From CAZICM01 sp964537685 (GTDB lineage Bacteria > Myxococcota_A > Polyangia > Polyangiales > Polyangiaceae): a stretch of DNA of 64,000 bases. The DNA is taken from NCBI GenBank assembly GCA_964537685.1, contig CAZICM010000023.1:1-64000 (forward strand), read 5' to 3'. The translations under genes and the position numbers were made by a program. This document shows, in pieces, positions 57,564 through 64,000 of the stretch; the stretch's first letter is position 1, and every line of letters begins with the position of its first letter. Under the pieces are notes generated by a model. The model searched no databases and was not told where the DNA came from. It saw nothing but the letters and a program-made list of their open reading frames with translations.

Positions 57564-58538
57564 ATGACGGTTCTGCCAGCCCCACCCACCGAGTTGAATT
57601 TTAGAGGCGCGCGCGTGCTGGTGACGGGCGGCGCGGGTTTTATCGGATCGCATCTGTGCGACGCGCTGGTGCGGGCGGGCGCTCATGTGCGCGTGCTCGA
57701 CGATCTCAGTTCGGGAAGGCTTGAGAACCTCGGCGCTTCACGCGAACACATCGAGTTTTTGAAAGGCGATATCCGCGACGCCGCGCTGTGCGGCTCGGCC
57801 TGTGAAGGCGTGGATTTTGTATTTCACCAGGCGGCCTTGGCCTCGGTGCCGCTGTCGATGGACGACCCTAAAACAGCGCTTTCGGTGAACGTCGGCGGCA
57901 CGGCCAATGTGCTTTCAGCGGCGCGCAGCCAGGGCGTGAGGCGCGTGGTGTTTGCTTCATCGACAAGCGTGTTCGGCGACAGCCAAGCCCTGCCCGCGCG
58001 CGAGGGCGAGGAAGGCCGTGTGATGAGTGTGTACGCGCTTTCAAAACGCATGAATGAAGAACTGGGCGAAGTGTTTTCGAGGCTTTTGAATCTCGAGACG
58101 ATCGGGCTTCGCTACTTCAATATTTACGGCCCGAGACAATCGAAGGATGGCGCATACGCGGCGGCGATTCCGCGCTTTTTCGATGCGTGCGCGCACAAGC
58201 AAAAGCCTGTGATTTACGGCGATGGAGGTCAGAGCCGGGATTTTGTGTTTGTGGGCGATGTGGTGAGGGCGAACTTGATGGCGGCGCTGGCAGCCGGTTC
58301 CTGCTGCGGGAAGACATTTAATATTGGCTCGGGGCAATCGATCGCGATGCTCGATTTGGCGCATGCGGTATGCCGGGTGATGGATGTGCCTGAAGAGGTG
58401 GTGTTTGAAGCGGCCCGTCCCGGCGATATCCGTCATTCGCGGGCCTGTCCGGATATGGCCGCGCGCGAGCTTGGCTTTAGGGCGCAGGTGAGTTTGGAAG
58501 AAGGGTTGCTGATGCTGAAGGCGAGTTTGTCCGCCTAG
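57564..58538 (+). CDS. NAD-dependent sugar-nucleotide epimerase
   Basis: 324-residue extended SDR. The NAD motif is VLVTGGAGFIGSHLCD. The catalytic Ser is in FASSTSVFG and the Tyr-Lys pair is in VYALSKR. RYFNIYGPRQ and the block YGDGGQSRDFVFVGDVV are hallmarks of UDP-glucose/UDP-GlcNAc 4-epimerases of the GalE/WbpP type. The exact sugar cannot be told from sequence. It lies divergent from the CarH-like gene. Its stop overlaps the stop of the convergent cytochrome gene in CTAG (58535-58538). No other polysaccharide gene is adjacent. Confidence 0.9.
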   Translation: MTVLPAPPTELNFRGARVLVTGGAGFIGSHLCDALVRAGAHVRVLDDLSSGRLENLGASREHIEFLKGDIRDAALCGSACEGVDFVFHQAALASVPLSMDDPKTALSVNVGGTANVLSAARSQGVRRVVFASSTSVFGDSQALPAREGEEGRVMSVYALSKRMNEELGEVFSRLLNLETIGLRYFNIYGPRQSKDGAYAAAIPRFFDACAHKQKPVIYGDGGQSRDFVFVGDVVRANLMAALAAGSCCGKTFNIGSGQSIAMLDLAHAVCRVMDVPEEVVFEAARPGDIRHSRACPDMAARELGFRAQVSLEEGLLMLKASLSA

Positions 58539-59854
58539 GGAACAGGATCGCTAAGCCACTCGGCGGGAGCGGGCTCTCCTGTCAGCGTTTCAAGGAAGGC
58601 GGTGAGATCGCCGACCTCGGAAGGCGTTAAATTCAAGGGTTTCATCAAGCTATCCTTGGTGCCGGCAAAGCCCGATTCAGCGCCGCCTTCGTTATAAAAC
58701 TCGACTACTTCCTTCAGCGTCTGCAGATGACCTGTGTGCATAAAAGGCGCGGTCATCGCGACATTGCGCAAGCCCTTGGTGCGGAAGGCGCCAGTGAGTT
58801 TTGGATCCTTGGTCACGCCCACCGTGCGGTTGATGCTGGGGTCGTCCGAATATTTACCCGCCGTATTAAAATCCCACGACAAATACACATCGATTGCGGC
58901 GAATCGACCTTCATCGGATGGGATAACATGCTCACCCATTTGAGGCACACCCGTGACATGAAACAATTCATCCGAAAAAGTCGGGCCTTTATGGCATTCC
59001 GAGCAGGCGGCCTTTCCAATGAATAATTTAAGCCCGCGCTTTGCCGATTCGGAAATCGCGGATTCATCGCCGGCCACAAAACGATCAAATGGAGAATCAC
59101 CGCTAATGAGTTTTCGCTCATAAGCCTGAATGGCTTTTCCAAAATTCGAATAAGCTCGGTTCACAATGTCCTGATCGGCTGCGGGCATTTTGGTCCAGTC
59201 ACTCATTGCATTCAATGGTGTTGCCCCTGCTGGAAAGCGAACATCGTCCATCAATCCATCGTCGAGGGGCGGGGAAAAAATTGCATCGTATTCGGCCTTA
59301 TATTTACTGTATAGGAATTTCACAATACCCGTGCGCGTCGTTCCCATGACAAATTCGGCAGGAATCAGGTTCTTTCCCCACAGATTGTCATTAAAGCCAA
59401 CCCAACCGAATTGGCCATCATAGGTGGCCACGTTAATCAGCGTTGGGCTATTCCTAAAAAACCAATCAATGGCCAGCGATGTACCATTGGGTTTGGAGCG
59501 GGTATCGATCATCCAATCGCCCAAATGGCAGCTCCGGCATGAAACTTTGCCTGTTTCGCCCACCGCACCCAAACCGCCGTTCATTCCGTCGTCACCCACC
59601 ACAATCGGCCCGGAATAACCTTTTTCAAAGAAGAATTTCTTGCCCAAAATCGCCGCGTTTTCGTCATCCGCAAACTTGTTCGTTGTGTCCGTATCGGGCA
59701 CAGGACGCGGCGAAAAGGTTTTTATTTTCGTCAGCTCGGCGGGTGAAAAGAGATCCGCGGAGGCCACGGCATCATCCCCGCATCCACACATCTGAATCAT
59801 GAACATCAGACCGAGCGAGCCAACCCATGCTTTTGTCATCGACTGAAAAGGCAT
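58535..59854 (-). CDS. Di-heme cytochrome c peroxidase/MauG-family lipoprotein
   Basis: 439 residues from ATG 59854, which sits six bases after AAGGAG (the ATG two codons earlier abuts the AAGGAG). The signal SLGLMFMIQMCGC gives a lipoprotein. Two c-type heme sites are present: CRSCH (in VSCRSCHLGDW) and CSECH (in AACSECHKGPTF). ILGKKFFFEKGYSG at the start and GAFRTKGLRNVAMTAPFMHTG near the end are typical family blocks. Members either reduce H2O2 or, as MauG and MbnH, oxidise tryptophan in partner proteins; the heme ligands that decide this cannot be judged by eye. It is divergent from the small lipoprotein and the propeller-MauG gene. Confidence 0.9.
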   Translation of the reverse strand: MPFQSMTKAWVGSLGLMFMIQMCGCGDDAVASADLFSPAELTKIKTFSPRPVPDTDTTNKFADDENAAILGKKFFFEKGYSGPIVVGDDGMNGGLGAVGETGKVSCRSCHLGDWMIDTRSKPNGTSLAIDWFFRNSPTLINVATYDGQFGWVGFNDNLWGKNLIPAEFVMGTTRTGIVKFLYSKYKAEYDAIFSPPLDDGLMDDVRFPAGATPLNAMSDWTKMPAADQDIVNRAYSNFGKAIQAYERKLISGDSPFDRFVAGDESAISESAKRGLKLFIGKAACSECHKGPTFSDELFHVTGVPQMGEHVIPSDEGRFAAIDVYLSWDFNTAGKYSDDPSINRTVGVTKDPKLTGAFRTKGLRNVAMTAPFMHTGHLQTLKEVVEFYNEGGAESGFAGTKDSLMKPLNLTPSEVGDLTAFLETLTGEPAPAEWLSDPVP

Positions 59855-59950
59855 ATTCATCTCCTTCCCCCGAAAGCGGGAATGTATCAATAAAGTCTTG
59901 CTTCGCCGCCGATTTCGGCGCATGAGGGACGGCGACGAAAGGGATTCGCC

Positions 59951-60118
59951 ATGAAATTGCTCGCTGTTGTTCTCACCGCTCTTATGTCGCTCGCATTGTT
60001 TGGATGCCCCGATGAAGGCGCGAAATCCGACCCTGCCAAGGCTCAAAGCAGTGCCAAACCCGCCACAACAGCGGCTGCCTCCGCGGCGCCCGCAGCACCT
60101 GGCACGGGTGGCTGGTAA
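59951..60118 (+). CDS. 55-residue lipoprotein ending in Trp
   Basis: A short gene: ATG 59951, TAA ending 60118. MKLLAVVLTALMSLALFGC is a clear lipoprotein signal. The mature peptide of 37 residues is Ala/Pro/Ser/Thr-rich and disordered (CPDEGAKSDPAKAQ...). It ends APAAPGTGGW, with its only Trp as the last residue. It starts about 100 bases from the divergent cytochrome peroxidase gene and its stop is 19 bases before the propeller-MauG gene. It may be the substrate or a partner of the di-heme enzymes on either side, or an unrelated small lipoprotein. Confidence 0.75.
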   Translation: MKLLAVVLTALMSLALFGCPDEGAKSDPAKAQSSAKPATTAAASAAPAAPGTGGW

Positions 60119-60137
60119 TCGTTTCAGGGGCGTTCCT

Positions 60138-62288
60138 ATGCCGCCCTCCTTTTTCCCCGCCGTTCGCCGGACGCTTCTATTTACGGTACTTTGCGTAGCC
60201 GGCTGCCGCTCCGAAGGCCGCAATGACAGCTCGCCCCAAGTATTGGCCGAACATCAGAACGAGACTCCGGAAGCCGTAAAAGAGCCGCCCGACGCCTTGG
60301 TGAATTTGCGGGCCTACGAAGCAAAGCGCCGCGCATCGGCCGATTTCGCCCATATTCCCGCGTCGCACGCGGCTCACGGCGCCGATCCCTATCGAATTGC
60401 TGCACTTCCCAATCAAAATGGATATGTATCCATTTTAAGAGGCGATCATTCTTTGGTATGGCTGGACGCCGAACTGAAGGAGAAAGCCCGTATTCCCGCG
60501 CCAAAGTCGCCCTCGGGCCTAGCGGTTTCACCGGAGGGCGAGGTATTTGTGGTGGGCGAGCTCCATCCCTTTATCGCCCGCTACCAATTCCAAAAAAATG
60601 CACTTGTGGCCGCGGGCACGCTTCCGCTCTATCCGCCCGTGGCGGCGCGGGATATCGCTATTTCAGACCGGGGCGCGCTTTACGTTGTGGAAGAGAAGGG
60701 TTTTCATTTGTTTGCTTTTGTGCCCAGCGGAAAAATTCCGGGCACGGTCCCGGCCAATCAAGATCTCTCGCGCTATTACAAAGTGTTTTCACACGGAATC
60801 AGCTACAGCCCCTTGCGCATACGCACGGCTGGTGAATTGCTTTTTGTCAACAAGCTTCTCGAGCATCGCATTTCGATTTTTGAAACAGATTCCAAAGGCG
60901 TTCCCGAATTCTGGGCCATCGATCAAATTGAAAATGACGGTCCATTCTTTGGTTTTGACGTAAAACCTTTTGGAGATGGTTTTGTAATCGCCGCGGGCGG
61001 CGTCGAAAATCATAAACTCGACCGAAGTGATGGTTCATTTGGTTATATTGATTCGTTCTTATTTGTATATGCGTTCAAAAAAGGGGAGAGGCCAAAAAAA
61101 CTCGCGGAAATTAATGTTTCGGAACATGGAATCATCACGCCCAAAGCCATTGAGATCGAAAAGGCTCAGCCTGGAGAAATCAGCATCCAGGTGAGCGGAT
61201 TCGGCGGCTTCCAGCTCGGCCGGGCCATTTTCAAAGGCGATGACTACAAATCGATTGAAGTAAAAACGATAGCCATGGCTCCGGGCATTAGCGATTTGAT
61301 TTCCACCGGCGAAGGGAGCTGGGTAGCGGCCAATCCGCTTCTGGACACCTGGATGCTGGGCGGGAAAGACTCGGTTCGCCATGTAGCGGCGGAACAAGAG
61401 CCTCCCCAAACGCCTTCCGATCGCCGAAGATTGGGTGAAGCCTTATTTTTTACGGCTTTAATGGCGCCCAAAAACCGCACGGAAGGAGCCTTAAGCCGAT
61501 TTACCTGCGAAACCTGTCATTTCGAAGGTTATATCGACGGGCGCACACATCATACGGGCCGCGGCAAAGTCTTTGCGACGACGAAGCCGCTTTTAGGATT
61601 ATTTAATAACCGGCCTCATTTTTCGCGGGCGCTTGATCCGGATTTAAGCGCCGTTGCCCACAATGAATTTCGCGTTGCAGGAGCGAAGAGCGGCCACGAC
61701 CCATGGTTCTCCATCCGGGTCCGCGAATATCCCTGGACGGAAAGGCTATTGCCCAGAGAGGCTTGGAAAGAAGCGGATACGCTTGAGCTTGGCCCCGAAG
61801 AATTGAGGCTTGCGCTCATGGATTTTTTAATGGCCTTCACCCACCGGCCCAATCCTTCCGTATTGGGAAGAAATTCGTTCACTGAATTGGAAAAGCGCGG
61901 GGCGGAACTGTTTAAGGCTAAATGTGAATCCTGCCATCGCGCGAGGCTTTCGGCGGACGATCCGGCATCGGCGGTTCCCTTCGATCAATGGGAGAAATAT
62001 ATTTTTTCGGAAGAAGGCGCGTTGGTGTGGGCGAGCGCGGAATATCAAAAAACAGGTATCGAACCCTATATGCATGAGCGGGGAACCCGCACGCCTTCGC
62101 TTCGCCGGCTCTATAAAAAACATCCATTTTTTACCAATGGCTCGGCGAAGGATCCTGTAGAGGTGATTTCATTCGCGCATGAAGTGGACGGCGTTTTTTA
62201 TCATTCATTGGCGCGCGGGGGAATTGAACCCACCTGGACGACGAGCGGCAATTCTGGAGCGCTTTTAGCCTTTCTCGATCTGCTTTAG
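60138..62288 (+). CDS. Lipoprotein with N-terminal propeller and C-terminal di-heme (MauG/CCP-like) domain
   Basis: 716 residues from ATG 60138; the frame is open to 59967, but that region is the 55-residue gene in another frame. The signal TLLFTVLCVAGC is followed by a beta-propeller part of about 400 residues (GYVSILRGDHSLVWLDAEL, LAVSPEGEVFVVGELHPFIA, DIAISDRGALYVVEEKGFHL). The C-terminal third is cytochrome c-like: CETCH (in FTCETCHFEGYIDG) and CESCH (in KCESCHRARLS). The blocks LGEALFFTALMAPKN and TRTPSLRRL...HPFFTNGSA are those of the CCP/MauG family. Fusion of a propeller to this enzyme is also seen in MauG-like proteins of unknown role. Confidence 0.85.
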   Translation: MPPSFFPAVRRTLLFTVLCVAGCRSEGRNDSSPQVLAEHQNETPEAVKEPPDALVNLRAYEAKRRASADFAHIPASHAAHGADPYRIAALPNQNGYVSILRGDHSLVWLDAELKEKARIPAPKSPSGLAVSPEGEVFVVGELHPFIARYQFQKNALVAAGTLPLYPPVAARDIAISDRGALYVVEEKGFHLFAFVPSGKIPGTVPANQDLSRYYKVFSHGISYSPLRIRTAGELLFVNKLLEHRISIFETDSKGVPEFWAIDQIENDGPFFGFDVKPFGDGFVIAAGGVENHKLDRSDGSFGYIDSFLFVYAFKKGERPKKLAEINVSEHGIITPKAIEIEKAQPGEISIQVSGFGGFQLGRAIFKGDDYKSIEVKTIAMAPGISDLISTGEGSWVAANPLLDTWMLGGKDSVRHVAAEQEPPQTPSDRRRLGEALFFTALMAPKNRTEGALSRFTCETCHFEGYIDGRTHHTGRGKVFATTKPLLGLFNNRPHFSRALDPDLSAVAHNEFRVAGAKSGHDPWFSIRVREYPWTERLLPREAWKEADTLELGPEELRLALMDFLMAFTHRPNPSVLGRNSFTELEKRGAELFKAKCESCHRARLSADDPASAVPFDQWEKYIFSEEGALVWASAEYQKTGIEPYMHERGTRTPSLRRLYKKHPFFTNGSAKDPVEVISFAHEVDGVFYHSLARGGIEPTWTTSGNSGALLAFLDLL

Positions 62289-62989
62289 CCGCTGGGTTCC
62301 AATAAAAACGAAATGGCTTTTGAATCGTTTAAATTGGAAACGGCGAGGGCCGGTTTGCATTCCCATAAGGTTTCCAGCGAATAAAAACCCGTGGCCACCG
62401 CGAGACATTCGGCCTCCATCGCATGGGCCGCCGCAATATCCTTTGGCGTATCGCCGATAATAACGACGCGGCATTCAGAAAGCGGGAGATGAAGGGCTTC
62501 GGCGCCGCGCCGGGCACCGGCTCTTAATAATTCCGCCCGGTCTTCGCTGTCGCAGCCAAAACCTCCAAAACCAAATCGATCGAATAGGCCGACCTTGGAC
62601 AGTTTTATGCGCGCGCCTTCACGGATATTGCCGGTTCCCAGGCCCACGGCGAATTCAGGCCGCCCTTCCAGAGCCTCCAGCGAAGCCATCACGCCTTCGT
62701 GGATCCAATAGGTGGCCGCCTGTTCGACTTCCTCCGCCAATACGGATAGATAGCAATCCAATAAGATAGACATAGCCTCTTTTAAAATGGTATTGCCCTC
62801 ATGATATCCGAGCGCCGAAAGGCCCGCGCGCAATATGGCCGGATCGGTCATGCCGCCGAAGGAAATGCCCGAAACCGCATCGGGGCGGCCATAAACCCGC
62901 TGAAATGCCCTTTCAATCGCGCGCCTTCCGGCCCCGCCCGTCGTAATGAGCGTCCCGTCGATATCGAATAAAAATATTGTTGGTTTCAC
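62285..62989 (-). CDS. HAD-family phosphatase, phosphoglycolate-phosphatase-like
   Basis: 234-residue hydrolase of the haloacid dehalogenase superfamily. Motif I is LFDIDGTLI with the nucleophile Asp, motif II lies in GLGTGN, motif III uses the Lys in ARIKLSKVGL, and motif IV is VIIGDTPKDIAAA. The cap between residues 15 and 85 is helical (subclass I), as in phosphoglycolate phosphatases and related HAD hydrolases. Substrate not assignable. Its stop overlaps that of the convergent MauG-like gene (TTAG, 62285-62288). It is 41 bases from the NYN-LOTUS gene on the same strand. Confidence 0.88.
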   Translation of the reverse strand: MKPTIFLFDIDGTLITTGGAGRRAIERAFQRVYGRPDAVSGISFGGMTDPAILRAGLSALGYHEGNTILKEAMSILLDCYLSVLAEEVEQAATYWIHEGVMASLEALEGRPEFAVGLGTGNIREGARIKLSKVGLFDRFGFGGFGCDSEDRAELLRAGARRGAEALHLPLSECRVVIIGDTPKDIAAAHAMEAECLAVATGFYSLETLWECKPALAVSNLNDSKAISFLLEPSG

Positions 62990-63029
62990 GGCGCAATCAT
63001 GCAGGAGTTCTTAAAAAAACCAAGCTGTT

Positions 63030-64000
63030 TTAGCTTCCCGAAAATTGGCGTATCCAGCGCACCAAGCGTTCGCGCGTTACCATGTTGCGCTCTTCCGGCG
63101 GATAGAGCGCTTCTATCAATTGTTCAACATCAATGTTTGGATTTGAACATTTCACAAGCCGATCCACAAGAGCCTGCTCATAAGCCAGGCGCAGCGACAT
63201 ATCGTATTCGGTTGAAATTAAGCCGATGCCCACATCATAGCCGTGCAGCCGGAAGAGGCGGAGGTTCCACAGATTGCCGCGCAGTTTGTGAACAAGCTCT
63301 GAATCGCCGCTGTAGCCCGCTGCGTTGAGCGCCGCGATCAATTTTGCCTCCATTTCATCAAATGATCGTACAATACTATCATTTTCTTTTTCAAAAACCG
63401 AATCCAATATATCGAGGGCAGGCCATATCCATTCAGGAGGGAGTGTCCAAATGCGCGCCAGCCGGAGAATATCGTCGAGCGGCGGGCCTTTAGGCCGTAC
63501 CCGCTCGCTGGGACTGGCCTGGGACGAGCTTGGAGGACCATCGGCCATCGTGAGGTGCCCGCCGTCCGGGCCATCGACCACTTTGATGATATCGGGAAAC
63601 TGCATTAGCATTTGGGCAAATGATGTATATCCCAATCGAACTTCATCAAATGTTGGATCAATCCGTTGCACCATAGCCTTGAGGGATGTGCTTTCGACGA
63701 CGCCATCCACGCGCCTTTTGGATAAGCGGCTCAGGGCATTCATTAGAAGATTCCGCACATCCCGGGCTGTGCGCTCAAAACTGGCCGCGCCCGGTGCTTC
63801 CCGGGGTCTTCGCCGCGCGGTCAGCGATTCGTAGAATTTAAATTCATTGCACGCCTTGACCCAAAATGGATTGACATTTTCCTCGACGCCAATGCCGATA
63901 ATGGTGCGCCCCGATTGCTTGATTTTCTGGGCGAGGCTCATAAAATCGCGATCGCTGCTCACCAGAACAACGTGGGTGATATGGGCATAGTGCTGAATGT
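63030..64000 (-). CDS. NYN-domain RNase-like protein with C-terminal OST-HTH/LOTUS domain, N-terminus outside window
   Basis: About 323 residues are in the window; the reading frame runs off the right edge. The first visible part, HITHVVLVSSDRDFMSLAQK, is the LabA/NYN signature ([V/I]L.SSDxDF), with Asp residues that bind metal in PIN-like ribonucleases. The sequence then has TIIGIGVEENVNPFWVKAC. Further on, the stretch from ESTSLKAMVQRIDPTFDE to SFAQMLMQFPDIIKVV fits an OST-HTH/LOTUS domain, which binds RNA structures. The remaining 120 residues are helical. Probably a cytoplasmic RNA-processing or RNA-decay enzyme. It is transcribed ahead of the HAD phosphatase gene. Confidence 0.85.
   Translation of the reverse strand, partial: IQHYAHITHVVLVSSDRDFMSLAQKIKQSGRTIIGIGVEENVNPFWVKACNEFKFYESLTARRRPREAPGAASFERTARDVRNLLMNALSRLSKRRVDGVVESTSLKAMVQRIDPTFDEVRLGYTSFAQMLMQFPDIIKVVDGPDGGHLTMADGPPSSSQASPSERVRPKGPPLDDILRLARIWTLPPEWIWPALDILDSVFEKENDSIVRSFDEMEAKLIAALNAAGYSGDSELVHKLRGNLWNLRLFRLHGYDVGIGLISTEYDMSLRLAYEQALVDRLVKCSNPNIDVEQLIEALYPPEERNMVTRERLVRWIRQFSGS

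Noticed and set aside
59967..60137. 57-codon N-terminal extension of the propeller-MauG protein
   Set aside because: It overlaps the 55-residue lipoprotein in another frame and lacks a signal; the lipobox follows ATG 60138.
59855..60223. 123-codon N-terminal extension of the cytochrome c peroxidase
   Set aside because: Arg/Cys-rich and antisense to two genes; a strong AAGGAG and signal sequence place the start at 59854.
1..64000. tRNA, rRNA, CRISPR, insertion sequence or prophage genes
   Set aside because: No transposase, integrase, cas or phage protein in any plausible frame, no spaced direct repeats, and intergenic gaps too short or without cloverleaf arms.

Overview
The window reads as chromosomal DNA of a myxobacterium-like member of the Myxococcota (Polyangia or a related deep 'deltaproteobacterial' group). 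Evidence: many lipoproteins with Ser/Gly-rich or Cys-rich linkers, Ser/Thr kinases carrying PEGA domains, FHA/GAF sigma-54 activators, a kinase-ATPase-TPR-GAF-sigma-54 giant regulator, HEAT, RCC1 and SBBP-type repeat proteins, a LTWDTPG-type lipoprotein and a MYXO-CTERM-like tail. The DNA is moderately GC-rich and gene-dense. I found no rRNA, tRNA, CRISPR array, insertion sequence, integrase or phage gene.

Layout. 1-2738: ppk (cut by the left edge) divergent from panC-tmk. 2828-12678: cell-envelope block: two tandem Cys-rich lipoprotein paralogs, a VWA lipoprotein, a seven-repeat propeller lipoprotein behind a good sigma-54 promoter candidate, TPR lipoproteins, a YdcH-like protein and a metallophosphoesterase. 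12783-19547: PEGA kinase, TrmB, a GT-C-like membrane protein, an aldo/keto reductase and CysQ. 19549-24228: accessory segment with two unrecognised genes facing three lipoprotein genes (LTWDTPG type, RCC1 propeller, PQQ-like propeller). 24277-28281: FAD oxidoreductase, SDR, HEAT lipoprotein. 28329-35071: two sigma-54 activators converging with a 3-nt gap. 35095-42225: outer-membrane-like protein, alpha/beta hydrolase, orphan ABC binding protein, a cluster of inverted repeats (39113-39380), and a TPR-PEGA protein with its partner PEGA kinase.

42515-47985: a small helical protein, then a reverse-strand run of a DUF882 peptidase, a GH-like lipoprotein, PrkA and a small lipoprotein. 48090-51386: AlgH, XPB-type helicase and Bax1-type nuclease. 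51383-58538: CorA, PurL, glutathione-dependent formaldehyde dehydrogenase, a CarH/MerR-like regulator and a sugar-nucleotide epimerase. 58535-62288: a cytochrome-c-peroxidase/MauG-type locus of three predicted lipoproteins. 62285-64000: a HAD phosphatase and a NYN-LOTUS protein cut by the right edge.

The most interesting candidates for something undescribed are the MauG-like locus around a 55-residue lipoprotein whose only Trp is its last residue, the 123-nt nested inverted-repeat element at 39258-39380, the 1514-residue regulator with an 84-residue partner coupled by an ATGA overlap, and a CarH-like repressor that lacks the expected cobalamin-binding histidines. Family names come from motif recognition by eye; no database search was run.
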